NCBI RefSeq assembly: GCF_001957125.1
Contig: NZ_MPHJ01000002.1
Span: 248,001 to 312,000 of the forward strand
DNA from: Shewanella sp. UCD-KL12
Lineage (GTDB): Bacteria > Pseudomonadota > Gammaproteobacteria > Enterobacterales > Shewanellaceae
DNA: 64,000 nucleotides
Reading direction: 5' to 3'
Shown: positions 25,078-34,650 of the stretch, in pieces
How the letters are laid out: each line of letters starts with the position of its first letter
Position numbering within the stretch: position 1 is the first letter of the stretch
Position numbers and translations under genes: made by a program
Notes under the pieces: generated by a model
The model's database searches: none
The model's input: the letters and a program-made list of their open reading frames with translations, nothing else
Told to the model about the DNA's origin: nothing

Positions 25078-27966
25078 ATGACCACTGAAACCCTCACTAC
25101 GCTTGAGCAACACGACCGTTTTATCGGCCGCCACATCGGCCCTGATAGCGAGCAACGTCAAGAGATGTTGAACTTTGTTGGCGCAGAATCATTAGACGAT
25201 CTGACTAATCAGATTGTCCCTGAGTCGATTCTTCTTAACCGTGATGTTGCCGTTGGCGACAGTGTTAGCGAAGCCGAAGGTTTGGCTTATATTCGCCAAA
25301 TAGCGGATAAGAACAAGGTATTTAAGAGCTACATAGGTATGGGTTACTACGGTACTGAAGTACCGTCTGTTATCTTGCGTAATGTGTTTGAAAACCCAGG
25401 CTGGTACACAGCTTATACTCCATATCAGCCAGAGATTGCCCAAGGCCGTCTTGAAGCTATTCTTAACTTCCAGCAGCTATCTATGGACCTAACCGGTCTA
25501 GACTTAGCGTCTGCGTCACTGCTTGACGAAGCGACAGCTGCAGCAGAAGCGATGGCACTAGCTAAGCGTGTTTCTAAAGCTAAGAAAGCCAATATCTTCT
25601 TCGTTGCTGACGATGTATTCCCACAGACATTGGATGTGATTAAAACTCGCGCCGAGTGTTTTGGTTTTGAAGTGGTTGTAGGACCTGCATCTGATGCGGT
25701 TAACTACGAACTATTTGGTGCGTTATTTCAGTACACCAACAAGTACGGTGAGATAAGCGATCACACTGAGTTGTTCGCAGCCCTTCACGCTAAGAAAGCA
25801 GTTGTTTCAGTTGCAGCTGACATCATGTCGCTTGTTATGCTGAAATCTCCAGGTTCAATGGGCGCCGATGTGGTATTTGGTAGTGCTCAGCGATTTGGTG
25901 TTCCTATGGGCTTTGGTGGTCCACACGCTGCATTCTTCGTTTCTCGTGACGCTCACAAGCGTTCACTGCCAGGCCGTATTATCGGTGTATCACAAGATAC
26001 GCGCGGTAACCGTGCCCTACGTATGGCGATGCAGACTCGTGAGCAACATATCCGCCGCGAAAAAGCTAACTCAAACATCTGTACTGCGCAGGTACTGCTA
26101 GCGAACATGGCTTCTTTCTACGCTGTGTTCCATGGCCCACAAGGTCTTAAAGTTATCGCAGAGCGCATCAACCGCTTAGCCGATATTCTTGGTGCTGGTC
26201 TAACAGCCAAAGGCGTAGAGCTAGTCAACAGCACTTGGTTCGATACCGTATCGATTAAAGGTCTAGACGCTGCTGCTATCAAGACTCGTGCAGAAGCCCA
26301 AGGCGTTAACTTACGTATAGACAGTGATGGCATTATCGGTGCTAGCTTTGCTGAAACAACGACTCGTGACGATGTAGCTCAGCTGTTTGATATCATCCTA
26401 GGCGAAGGTCATGGACTTGATGTTGAAGCGCTAGATGCACAAATCGTTGCTGCTGGCAGTCAGTCAATTCCAGCAGCGCTTATCCGAACGGATGCGATTC
26501 TGACTCATCCAACGTTCAACAGCTATCACAGCGAAACCGAGATGATGCGTTACATCAAGCGTCTCGAAAACAAAGATTTAGCGCTTAACCACTCAATGAT
26601 CTCTTTAGGCTCATGTACCATGAAGCTTAACGCGGCAACTGAGATGATGCCGGTAAGCTGGGCTGAGTTTGGCAATATGCACCCATTTTGCCCACAAGAC
26701 CAAGCACAAGGTTACGCGCAGCTAGTAAATGAGCTGTCTGAGTGGCTTGTGGATATCACAGGTTACGATGCGGTTTCACTGCAGCCAAACTCTGGTGCAC
26801 AGGGCGAGTATGCTGGCCTGCTAGCAATTAAGCAGTACCACGAATCTCGTGGCGATGCGCACAGAAATATCTGTCTAATTCCTCAATCAGCTCACGGTAC
26901 AAACCCAGCTTCAGCTCAGCTTGCTGGCATGAAGATCGTTGTTACCGCTTGTGATAAAGAGGGTAACATCGATATGGAAGACCTGAAGGCAAAGGCTGCT
27001 GAAGTTGCCGATAACCTGTCTTGCATCATGGTGACTTACCCATCGACTCACGGCGTGTACGAAGAGACGATTGGTGAGATCTGTGAAGTTATCCATCAGC
27101 ACGGCGGTCAGGTTTACCTTGATGGTGCCAACATGAACGCTCAGGTTGCATTGACATCACCAGGGTCTATCGGTGCCGATGTATCACACCTTAACTTGCA
27201 CAAGACCTTCGCGATTCCACACGGTGGCGGCGGACCAGGTATGGGCCCAATCGGTGTTAAAAAGCACCTTGCGCCATTCCTATCGGGTCACACAGTCGTG
27301 AAACATGGGCTTGAGTCTGACAACAATGGTGCGGTTTCAGCAGCGCCATACGGTAGCGCAAGCATCTTGGCTATTACTTGGATGTACATCAAGTTACTCG
27401 GTAAGCAAGGGCTTAAAGAGTCGACTCAGATGGCACTGCTTAACGCCAACTACATGATGAAGAAACTGGCTGAGCATTATCCAATTCTTTACACTGGCCG
27501 TAATGACCGTGTTGCACACGAGTGCATCATCGACCTGCGCCCTCTGAAGGAAACTTCAGGTGTGACTGAAATGGATATCGCTAAGCGTCTTAACGATTAC
27601 GGTTTCCACGCGCCAACCATGAGCTTCCCTGTTGCAGGCACGCTGATGATTGAGCCGACAGAATCTGAATCAAAAGTAGAGCTAGATAGATTTATCGAAG
27701 CGATGATCTCAATTCGCGGCGAAGCAGCTCGCGTCGAGTCAGGCGAGTGGCCAGCGGACAACAACCCGCTACACAATGCACCGCATACGCTAGCTGACAT
27801 CATGGATCCTGAGTTTGACTCACGTCCATACAGCCGTGAAACAGCAGTGTTCCCAACATCGGCGGTTAAGCTTAATAAGTTCTGGCCAACGGTTAATCGT
27901 ATCGATGATGTGTTTGGTGATCGCAATTTGTTCTGTGCGTGTGTACCAATCGCTGATTACGAATAA
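25078..27966 (+). CDS. gcvP: Glycine dehydrogenase (decarboxylating), P protein
   Basis: PLP-dependent decarboxylase of the glycine cleavage system, single-chain 962-residue form. Conserved sections include FIGRHIGP at the start, [31 protein letters not shown], and the PLP-lysine segment [20 protein letters not shown] with Lys709. Follows gcvH by 144 bp with an intervening terminator. Confidence 0.98.
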   Translation: MTTETLTTLEQHDRFIGRHIGPDSEQRQEMLNFVGAESLDDLTNQIVPESILLNRDVAVGDSVSEAEGLAYIRQIADKNKVFKSYIGMGYYGTEVPSVILRNVFENPGWYTAYTPYQPEIAQGRLEAILNFQQLSMDLTGLDLASASLLDEATAAAEAMALAKRVSKAKKANIFFVADDVFPQTLDVIKTRAECFGFEVVVGPASDAVNYELFGALFQYTNKYGEISDHTELFAALHAKKAVVSVAADIMSLVMLKSPGSMGADVVFGSAQRFGVPMGFGGPHAAFFVSRDAHKRSLPGRIIGVSQDTRGNRALRMAMQTREQHIRREKANSNICTAQVLLANMASFYAVFHGPQGLKVIAERINRLADILGAGLTAKGVELVNSTWFDTVSIKGLDAAAIKTRAEAQGVNLRIDSDGIIGASFAETTTRDDVAQLFDIILGEGHGLDVEALDAQIVAAGSQSIPAALIRTDAILTHPTFNSYHSETEMMRYIKRLENKDLALNHSMISLGSCTMKLNAATEMMPVSWAEFGNMHPFCPQDQAQGYAQLVNELSEWLVDITGYDAVSLQPNSGAQGEYAGLLAIKQYHESRGDAHRNICLIPQSAHGTNPASAQLAGMKIVVTACDKEGNIDMEDLKAKAAEVADNLSCIMVTYPSTHGVYEETIGEICEVIHQHGGQVYLDGANMNAQVALTSPGSIGADVSHLNLHKTFAIPHGGGGPGMGPIGVKKHLAPFLSGHTVVKHGLESDNNGAVSAAPYGSASILAITWMYIKLLGKQGLKESTQMALLNANYMMKKLAEHYPILYTGRNDRVAHECIIDLRPLKETSGVTEMDIAKRLNDYGFHAPTMSFPVAGTLMIEPTESESKVELDRFIEAMISIRGEAARVESGEWPADNNPLHNAPHTLADIMDPEFDSRPYSRETAVFPTSAVKLNKFWPTVNRIDDVFGDRNLFCACVPIADYE

Positions 27967-28071
27967 TTGCTGCTTAGGCTTGATAATACTGCCTCTGTTT
28001 AACGTTTTCGCTGCTCATTGACTGGAGTCAACTCCGCGGCGAAAACGTCAAACTTCATTGTCTTATCGTCG

Positions 28072-28147
28072 CCAGCGACGCAATTATGGAGTCGTTGACT
28101 TCATCTGATTGATTATAAAAAACGAACCTTTGAGTTCGTTTTTTTAT
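28072..28147 (+). terminator. Terminator module copy 1 after gcvP
   Basis: CCAGCGACGCAATTATGGAG... ending in hairpin AAAACGAAC / GTTCGTTTT and T7. It lies ~110 bp after gcvP and is repeated at 28224-28299 almost base for base. Confidence 0.82.
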
Positions 28148-28223
28148 AGGTGAGATGACGCGGCGAAAACCATCGGCTTCTATTCTCGTAATAGTGAGTT
28201 ACCGTCGGCAGTAACGTCATTTA

Positions 28224-28299
28224 GCCAGCGACGCAATTATGGAGTCGTTGACTTCATCTGATTGATTATAAAAAACGAACCTTCGGGTTCGTTTTTTAT
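28224..28299 (+). terminator. Terminator module copy 2 after gcvP
   Basis: Same ~76 bp as 28072-28147, differing mainly in the loop (CCTTCGG for CCTTTGA); both loop variants preserve the stem. Duplicate of the module 152 bp upstream. Confidence 0.82.
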
Positions 28300-28471
28300 T
28301 GGGCGTTATTTTTTTGGGGGGGTCATTGCGCTCGCGGGTTGATGTTTGAGCTTACAGCTTTGAATGAGCTATTACCTGAGGCGGACGATGTGCAGACTCT
28401 GCTATGGCTTACACGAATACCAAGGAGATAACAGTGTCTACACTCAAGTTTAGAAGCAGGCTTAAAAGCCG

Positions 28472-28933
28472 TTAGCTAACTTGTTGAGGGCTTGAGCCCT
28501 GATTAACCTTACCGTTGCCTGCTTGGTGAGTAAACAGACGGGCACGGATAACGTCGTAACACCAGTTGAAGACAATCGCATAGACTAAAAAGAAAATGAC
28601 TACGCCGATATCCATGATAAATACTGTCCAGAAATCTAGCTGCAGTACCCACATCATCAAGGGTAATGTGGCAAATATCATACCCAACTCAAAACCAAGC
28701 CCGTGGCCTAAACGCATTTTAACTGAACGTTCAATGCGGTTCGTGCCATAGACACGATCAAAACCTAGGTTATAAACATAGTTCCAGCACATGGCTATTA
28801 AAGAGAGGCCGACAGCCAAACCTGTTGCCGATTTTGCGCCTGCATCGGTAAAAAGTGTCGCGGCGACGATGACAAATACTAAGGCAATCGCTTCAAACAG
28901 CACACTGTGTAAAATACGTTCTTTTGTTTTCAT
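28472..28933 (-). CDS. PACE-family multidrug efflux protein (AceI-like)
   Basis: About 153 residues with four transmembrane helices in two pairs, the bacterial transmembrane pair architecture of proteobacterial antimicrobial compound efflux proteins. RILHSVLFEAIALV with a membrane Glu at the start of helix 1, WNYVYNLGFDRVYG after helix 2 and FNWCYDVIRARLF at the end are typical. Members export chlorhexidine, acriflavine or short diamines. ATG 28933 is chosen; the longer frame adds 17 unlikely residues. Divergent from a LysR gene, the classical AceI/AceR layout. Confidence 0.88.
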   Translation of the reverse strand: MKTKERILHSVLFEAIALVFVIVAATLFTDAGAKSATGLAVGLSLIAMCWNYVYNLGFDRVYGTNRIERSVKMRLGHGLGFELGMIFATLPLMMWVLQLDFWTVFIMDIGVVIFFLVYAIVFNWCYDVIRARLFTHQAGNGKVNQGSSPQQVS

Positions 28934-29027
28934 GATAGATCTCTTCTGGGTTGTTCGGTCGTTCTTGCTTGCTATAATCATCATTAAATGAGTAAGAAGA
29001 TAGTTAGTTACTATCAGGAAAAGTGAT

Positions 29028-29906
29028 ATGTATAATCTAGAACAGCTGAGAATGTTTGTTGAAGCGGCGCAATCAGGCTCATTTTCGGCTTGTGCTCGTC
29101 AGTTGGGAAAGGTGCAATCGGCAGTCAGTCAGGGAAGTGCCAATCTTGAAATTGATCTCGATACCACTTTATTTGATCGTACTACTCGCAAACCTTCGTT
29201 AACCCCTCAAGGTGAGAGACTGTTACCGTTTGCGCAGGCTATTTTGCAGCAAACCCGTGAGCTAGACTCTGTTGCCGACGCACTTAACTTATCCCATGAA
29301 ACACAGATAAAAATAGCGGTGGATGATGCATTACTTCCTATGGTAACAAATCTGCTAGATACCTTTGCATCACACTTCCCTGCAACCATCTTAGAGCTAT
29401 ATGCTGTCGCAACACCGGACGTATTGAGCTTAGTGCATAGTGGGCGAGCGGACTTAGGGTTAATGTTTGCTAACAGTGGTTTTCCGCAGGAGGTGGACCT
29501 GTGTTATGTAGGCAGTCTGCCGTTTAATGGGGTTGTGAGCCCAAATCACCCTATGGCCAAGGTCGATAACGTCACAGCCGCAGACTTAATTGTGCACCGT
29601 CAGCTATTGATTCGTGGTCTAGAAGATCAGCCTCTACCGCATTTTCCGACCATATCTTCACATATCTGGTGGGGCAATAGCTTCAATGCCATTAATGATA
29701 TGGTAAAGGAGGGGCTAGGCTGGGGCTATATTCCTAGTCATATGGCAAAGCGATATGAGCGCCAGGGCGACATGGTGCGAATGAACTTAAGCTTTGACCA
29801 TAAGCCTTGGCGAGTACCGATTGACCGTGTGATGGCAAAACAAAAGGCTCGGGGGCCAGCGTTAATGTGGCTGGCCGATGCTTTCACTGAGTTAGTGGAG
29901 GAGTAA
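29028..29906 (+). CDS. LysR-family regulator, probably of the PACE gene
   Basis: 292 residues. The N-terminal winged helix (LEQLRMFVEAAQSGSFSACA then RQLGKVQSAVSQGSANLE) is followed by a LysR substrate domain. AceR, a LysR protein, activates aceI in Acinetobacter from the same divergent position, so regulation of the adjacent efflux gene is likely. The 94-bp spacer should contain the operator. Confidence 0.9.
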   Translation: MYNLEQLRMFVEAAQSGSFSACARQLGKVQSAVSQGSANLEIDLDTTLFDRTTRKPSLTPQGERLLPFAQAILQQTRELDSVADALNLSHETQIKIAVDDALLPMVTNLLDTFASHFPATILELYAVATPDVLSLVHSGRADLGLMFANSGFPQEVDLCYVGSLPFNGVVSPNHPMAKVDNVTAADLIVHRQLLIRGLEDQPLPHFPTISSHIWWGNSFNAINDMVKEGLGWGYIPSHMAKRYERQGDMVRMNLSFDHKPWRVPIDRVMAKQKARGPALMWLADAFTELVEE

Positions 29907-30134
29907 GGTACTGCAGTGCTATCACCTATTACTGACTCTCTGAGTAGATAACAGTGGCTGTACTGCCTTATTGTTTACTGCTTTATTGTGTACAGCCAGT
30001 GCGCTGGTTGCATCTGGGAAGGTTAGATAGCAAAATTACGCTTACCATCTGACTTATCAGCAGAATGCCTCATGAACCAGCGCTCATGAAAGCTCTCTTA
30101 TAGTAAAGACCGCCCATGATAAAGGACATTACCT

Positions 30135-30551
30135 ATGCCAACAGAAAAAGCACAATCAATAGAAGCGTTACAGCAAGCGCTGCCTATTACCATAGCGGCC
30201 GATGGGCAGTTCTCTCATTCACTCAAACCTCTGTTAACCCAGCTAGAGATGTGGATCAATTTTCAGGCGCTAAAAGCGGATTGGTACAGTAATGAAAACC
30301 TTGTCCTCAATTTCGATTTTACTCTGGTTAGGTCATTAGAAGAAAAAACACAAGGTCTGAGCGCTGAAGGTTGGACTCTAGGAGTCGGTTATGCGTACCA
30401 CTTTGAAAGCAGCAACTTGACCACGATAGCTTTTATTGCGGTTGATGATTTAGTTCAGGGCGGCGTTGGTATTGAGCAGGGGATAAAAGCCAGATTGACT
30501 GCAGTGGCTAATGCAGTTGGGTTGAAGCATGGTTTAGTTAGTTTGGATTAG
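30135..30551 (+). CDS. Conserved-looking hypothetical protein (138 aa)
   Basis: A soluble acidic protein with no signal peptide and no membrane segment. AAAGGACATTACCT precedes the ATG. I recognise no domain; central pattern VLNFDFTLVRSLEEK and GVGYAYHFESSNLTTIAFIA suggests alternating beta strands. It stands alone between the LysR gene and the DUF3360-type gene. Confidence 0.75.
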   Translation: MPTEKAQSIEALQQALPITIAADGQFSHSLKPLLTQLEMWINFQALKADWYSNENLVLNFDFTLVRSLEEKTQGLSAEGWTLGVGYAYHFESSNLTTIAFIAVDDLVQGGVGIEQGIKARLTAVANAVGLKHGLVSLD

Positions 30552-30897
30552 AGGGGGAAGTAAAAAGCTTACTCTGCCCCCCACTTATTTCATCAACGAA
30601 AATGAGCTGACCGTTTAGCCGTTTATGTAAGTGGGCTAAGGTTCTCTTCTCACTTATCTTATTCTGTTACTCACTACGCAACCTATAAAACCTCACGAAA
30701 AATCCGCCTAACCTCATGGGGTGAACATCCAATGTTACTTACAAGTTATTGATTTTATATCTGTAAATTTATATTTACCTACGACTAATGTCTTAGTCTG
30801 AAATGCTGTTTATTGATCGCTATGCCTACAAACTTCGGATAAGGTACCCCTAATTTATACGACGTAGTGCTTTGTAGTGAGTGACAATAGGAATGAT
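30552..30897. other. Intergenic region, no gene seen
   Basis: About 345 bp upstream of the DUF3360-type gene. No RNA or repeat recognised; it presumably contains the promoter of that gene. Confidence 0.45.
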
Positions 30898-32406
30898 ATG
30901 AGCAGTAATTCTGAATCCGTACATGAGCAAAAAAGTGAACCTCCAACAAATAAAGACGGGCTGAATTACCAGCAACAACATAAATCCAGTTCGACCTTTA
31001 ATTCCCGAGAAGAATATTTAGAACACGAATTACAAATCATGGACCCCAAACGCTGGCGTCCTAATTGGCCCTTTAAAGACTATCGATTTGAACTAGAAGA
31101 CACCATTCCTGCCATGGCTGCGACGATTGGTAAAGTGGTGATGGTGGGCGCGATAGCAACAACTTTTGCCACATCGCTCGGACTTGAAGAAAGTTTTATA
31201 TTAGAAAATGTGCGTTATGAATTAATTATTGCTGCATTCTTTATTATTTTATTTTCAGGTTTTTTATTACCAACAGCAAACCTAGCGGGTACCCACGGCC
31301 CACTCATTCCGATTATTCCTATTGTGGTTGCGGCAGGTGGTCACCCGATGGCGTTTGGGTTGCTTATTGGAGCATTGGGGTTAATTTTAGCGGTCAGTAA
31401 AGGCGGCAGCATGCTGGCAAACCTGACCAGCAAAGGGGTTTGCGGCGGACTCCTCTTGTACCTTGGCTTTGTTGGTACGGCTTCACAGGTTGATAAGTTG
31501 TTTAAATGGGCGAATGATATCGGCATGGCGCACATCGCTTTTGTCGTTATTTTTTGTACGATAATTTTATATGCACTGCTTGAACATTGGCGTAAACGTT
31601 GGTTAGCGATCCCCTTAAGTTGCTCTCTCGGCGGCATAATAGCTTTTGCTATGGGGGCACCTTTTGAGTTTCAAACAGGTCCTGGCTTACCAAACATGAA
31701 CCCTATGTATTGGTGGGGTGATAATACAGGTTGGATGCTAGGTTTACCCACGTTAGAGAGTTTTGTGGTCGTACTACCGTTTGCTATTTTAGCCGTGGCA
31801 ATGTGGTCGCCAGACTTTTTAGGCCATAAAGTTTTTCAAAAAATCAATTACCCTGAACGTACTGAAAAAGTACAAATGAACATTGACGACACCATGACAA
31901 GTGCCTCGATTCGCCAAACATTTGGGTCACTGCTTGGGGGCGCTAACTTCACTTCATCTTGGGGGACTTATATCGTACCTGCGGCTATCGCTAAGCGTCC
32001 TATTCCTGCTGGCGCGTTAGTCACGGCGCTATTTTGTATTATTGCTGCGTTATGGGGTTATCCAATGGATTTAGCCATATGGGAACCCGTACTTTGTGTG
32101 GCGTTAGTTGTTGGCGTGTTTATTCCGTTACTTGAAGCGGGCATGGAGATGACCAGAGAAGGCAAAACCACACAGTCGGCAGCTATTGTGGTGTTCTCAT
32201 CGGTACTGGTAAACCCTGCATTTGGCTGGTCGCTGACCATGTTGCTTGATAATTTGGGCTTGATTGGCTGTAAAGACCGTAGTGCAAATTTGACCAAGAT
32301 GAATCGCTGGATCTTGCCCAGTATTATGTTTGTAGTATTAACCGGTGTCATGGCGTTAGTCGGTTTGTTACCTGGTATTCCTGCATTAATCTCAGGTTTA
32401 AATTAA
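30898..32406 (+). CDS. DUF3360-like multi-pass membrane protein, putative permease
   Basis: From ATG 30898 (AGGAATGAT upstream) the protein has ~502 residues: a hydrophilic 70-residue head rich in Ser/Gln/Glu, then about 10-12 membrane spans. LPTANLAGTHGPLIPIIPIV and SLLGGANFTSSWGTYIVPAA resemble the SulP/NCS2 transporter fold, and the whole fits the DUF3360 family of marine gammaproteobacteria. Substrate unknown. The frame is open to a GTG at 30877, which I think is not used. Confidence 0.78.
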   Translation: MSSNSESVHEQKSEPPTNKDGLNYQQQHKSSSTFNSREEYLEHELQIMDPKRWRPNWPFKDYRFELEDTIPAMAATIGKVVMVGAIATTFATSLGLEESFILENVRYELIIAAFFIILFSGFLLPTANLAGTHGPLIPIIPIVVAAGGHPMAFGLLIGALGLILAVSKGGSMLANLTSKGVCGGLLLYLGFVGTASQVDKLFKWANDIGMAHIAFVVIFCTIILYALLEHWRKRWLAIPLSCSLGGIIAFAMGAPFEFQTGPGLPNMNPMYWWGDNTGWMLGLPTLESFVVVLPFAILAVAMWSPDFLGHKVFQKINYPERTEKVQMNIDDTMTSASIRQTFGSLLGGANFTSSWGTYIVPAAIAKRPIPAGALVTALFCIIAALWGYPMDLAIWEPVLCVALVVGVFIPLLEAGMEMTREGKTTQSAAIVVFSSVLVNPAFGWSLTMLLDNLGLIGCKDRSANLTKMNRWILPSIMFVVLTGVMALVGLLPGIPALISGLN

Positions 32407-32442
32407 GGTGTAAGTAGGGTCAGACTCTGACCCTACTAAACT

Positions 32443-33510
32443 TTAAGGCGACGGATGAAGCGCATTACTACAAGCTTTTCCTTTGCACCATTTGCCACTG
32501 TTATGCTGCTTTTTGAACTCACACATAGCGTCCCAACGGCCGCTAATCCCACTATATTGACGACGAAATTCTTTGGCTGACGTTATCCAAGCATCGGGTG
32601 CAATACCAAGTTCACTAAGTAGTTTAGGCTGTGTTGAATCAATGAAGCCTCTTTTATCATGTCTAATCGCTCTGCCAGTCCAGTCAATAAGCTCTAAGTA
32701 GTCACAAAAGTGAAATGGGACCCCTGATTGAGTCGCAAGATGGATTGAACCGTCAAATTTAGAGAGTGTTTTTAATGAGTTATCAACAAGCTTGGATTCC
32801 AAACCAGTGGGTTGGCGGGAGTTAGCTTGAGTGTTGGGGAGAGGGGGGTTAGTGGCGTTAGTATCAAGTGAATTCAACTCAGCAATACGCTCTTGAATGG
32901 AGGTGAAGTCAGAGGATTGAAGTGTGTCAGCTATACCTGCTCTGATAGGGTTCAGGTCAACATACATCATACATGCAAGCAGTGCTTGCTCATCAAGTAA
33001 GGCCTGTGATTTAAAGCGCCCCTCCCAAAAAGCCCCCTTACACTCATCTTCACGATTAGCCCGGCGTGCTATCTCTTCATTGAGACACCGCATAAACCAA
33101 GAGATACTCGATAGGCGTTCATGCCACTCAGCCAGTAATCCATCAAGTAACAAACGTTCCCCTTCAATTAATGACTCGCCATTCATATATTTGGTTGCTA
33201 CAGCATGCCCTTTAGTGATTTTGCTCCATCGGCTAATAACCTCTTTGTTACTTAATGATTTAGCCTTGTTAGTATCGATTTTAAGAACCAAGTGATAGTG
33301 ATTATTCATGACAGCATAAGCACAAATATCGATACAGAAGATAGTTGAAAGTGCTTTAACTTTATCGACAATCCAGCCGCGTCGATGTTCAAAGCTTTTA
33401 CCTGTGAGCTCATCCTCTCCACAGAGAAATGCTCTTCTGACACAACGATTTATGATGTGGTAGAAGGGAGTCGATTCTGGGTCGATTAAGGTTCTTCGAG
33501 CTGAAGTCAT
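32443..33510 (-). CDS. REP-associated tyrosine transposase (RAYT, Y1/HUH)
   Basis: A 355-residue member of the Y1 transposase group. YHIINRCVRRAFLCG and NNHYHLVL (HUH motif at ~95-102) match the IS200/RAYT nuclease domain, followed by the helical region with the catalytic Tyr expected around the GRFKSQALLDEQALLACMMY segment. RAYTs process short palindromic REP elements and usually sit among them; here three palindromic units lie directly upstream. The upstream region and the first ~30 codons are duplicated at 33686-33872. Confidence 0.9.
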   Translation of the reverse strand: MTSARRTLIDPESTPFYHIINRCVRRAFLCGEDELTGKSFEHRRGWIVDKVKALSTIFCIDICAYAVMNNHYHLVLKIDTNKAKSLSNKEVISRWSKITKGHAVATKYMNGESLIEGERLLLDGLLAEWHERLSSISWFMRCLNEEIARRANREDECKGAFWEGRFKSQALLDEQALLACMMYVDLNPIRAGIADTLQSSDFTSIQERIAELNSLDTNATNPPLPNTQANSRQPTGLESKLVDNSLKTLSKFDGSIHLATQSGVPFHFCDYLELIDWTGRAIRHDKRGFIDSTQPKLLSELGIAPDAWITSAKEFRRQYSGISGRWDAMCEFKKQHNSGKWCKGKACSNALHPSP

Positions 33511-33525
33511 AATCGTTATCCTAAA

Positions 33526-33602
33526 TAAAACTGAGGTGAGTTAACTCAAAGCCTAGTAGAGGATGAGAGAAAGGACAAAAGGTATGGCTGTCCTGTCTCT
33601 TC
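33526..33602. repeat. REP-like palindromic unit 1
   Basis: About 77 bp. It contains the 12-bp palindrome TGAGTTAACTCA and the hairpin GAGAAAGGACA / TGTCCTGTCTC (one mismatch). The same unit recurs at 33604-33684 and 33793-33872. Confidence 0.85.
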
Positions 33603-33603
33603 T

Positions 33604-33684
33604 CTAAATAAAACAGAGGTGAGTTAACTCAAAGCCTAGTAGAGGATGAGAGAAAGGACAAAAGATATGGCTGTCCTGTCTCTT
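33604..33684. repeat. REP-like palindromic unit 2
   Basis: Direct repeat of unit 1 with AACAGAGG for AACTGAGG and GATATGG for GGTATGG in the loop. Head-to-tail arrangement with unit 1. Confidence 0.85.
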
Positions 33685-33685
33685 G

Positions 33686-33781
33686 CTCTCCACAGAGAAA
33701 TGCTCTTCTGACACAACGATTTATGATGTGGTAGAAGGGAGTCGATTCTGGGTCGATTAAGGTTCTTCGAGCTGAAGTCAT
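33686..33781 (-). pseudogene. Duplicated N-terminal fragment of the RAYT gene
   Basis: On the minus strand it repeats the RAYT ATG and about its first 31 codons (MTSARRTLIDPESTPFYHII and onward to about LCGE) and then breaks off into unit 2. It reads as the 5' end of a second RAYT copy left by a tandem duplication of the region 33417-33602. Confidence 0.88.
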
Positions 33782-33792
33782 AATCGTTATCC

Positions 33793-33872
33793 TAAATAAA
33801 ACTGAGGTGAGTTAACTCAAAGCCTAGTAGAGGATGAGAGAAAGGACAAAAGATATGGCTGTCCTGTCTCTT
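33793..33872. repeat. REP-like palindromic unit 3
   Basis: Third copy of the unit, upstream of the duplicated RAYT 5' end, ending in TGTCCTGTCTCTTTT at the junction with the truncated IS110-type transposase. Confidence 0.85.
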
Positions 33873-33874
33873 TT

Positions 33875-34201
33875 GGTCGGCAGTTAGCTGCGTGGCTAGG
33901 GCTAACTCCATCGCAATATAGCAGTGGTAATATGAATCGCTTGGGTAAAATAACCAAGCGAGGTAATCAAACCCTGCGTCGGCTACTTATCCACGGTGCG
34001 AGGACTGTACTCACATGGTGCGCGAACAAAGACGATCCGCTGAACCTGTGGTTGCAACAGCTCAAGCTACGCGCTCACATCTGCAAAGTCACAGTAGCAC
34101 TGGCAAACAAGCTGGCGCGTATCGTTTGGGTAGTGATGAGTAAGCAGCAAGCGTTTGATGTGAGCAAGGCCTGCGAAGGCTCTGCAGTGAAAGCGGCATA
34201 A
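33875..34201 (+). pseudogene. IS110-family transposase, C-terminal remnant
   Basis: Open frame from the junction at ~33875: GRQLAAWLGLTPSQYSSGN, then LGKITKRGNQTLRRLLIHGA and LANKLARIVWVVMSK. This is the Transposase_20 part of IS110/IS1111 enzymes, ~108 of an expected ~340 residues. The RuvC-like DEDD N-domain is absent, so it cannot transpose itself. Only the final ~89 codons have their own ATG (33932). Confidence 0.9.
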
Positions 34202-34545
34202 TTAGTTTATTTTAACGTGTAACAGAATGAGTAATTGAAACGAGTAAAAGCTCAACAGTGGTAATGGTATTAATGAGTTAAACGGTTTGTCTTATCCAAA
34301 ACCTGTACGGGACCGTGGCCTTCGAGGTCATATGGCTGCCTAGGAGGATAAGACGTCAATTTGGATCTCATTAGGGCGCTCAGCTAAGCTGTGACGCCGG
34401 ATATATGTCGCAAGACCGCGAACCATTAATGGCTGATATCCTGTTGTGAAAGGTGAACTATTGGAAAAAACTAAAGGATTTAAGTCAAAAATTGACACTT
34501 ACCTTGCTAAACCCGAGGTGACCATATATGTCCTGTCTCTTTTTT
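34202..34545 (+). mobile_element. Noncoding tail of the IS110/IS1111 remnant, possible bridge-RNA region
   Basis: About 330 bp after the transposase stop with no frame but several potential stems (around GACCGTGGCCTTCGAGGTC and the CTCAGCTAAGCTGTGACGCC area). In IS1111-group elements the noncoding end after the transposase carries the bridge RNA that directs target choice. It ends near TATGTCCTGTCTCTTTTTTT, the same half-palindrome found at the left junction. Group assignment and RNA are inference. Confidence 0.4.
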
Positions 34546-34585
34546 TGCTGTCCTGTCTCTTTTTTTTCTCTTTTTAGAGTATGGG

Positions 34586-34591
34586 TATAAT
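34586..34591 (+). promoter_or_regulatory. Candidate -10 box of the DUF262-ATPase cassette
   Basis: A consensus TATAAT preceded by TGGG, 60 bp before the start codon of the DUF262 gene. The -35 region is T-rich and weak. The upstream T-tracts derive from the palindromic half-units. Confidence 0.4.
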
Positions 34592-34650
34592 AGATACAAG
34601 CACTAACTAAAATGCTAAAATGCTAAATCTCGAAATACCAAGAGAAAATC

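Larger units (their letters stand above)
27967..28471. other. gcvP downstream spacer with duplicated terminator module
   Basis: About 500 bp without a gene. It holds two copies of a ~76-bp module ending in a terminator (listed separately) and a T7-G8 homopolymer run near 28305-28320. The remainder shows nothing recognisable. Confidence 0.6.
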
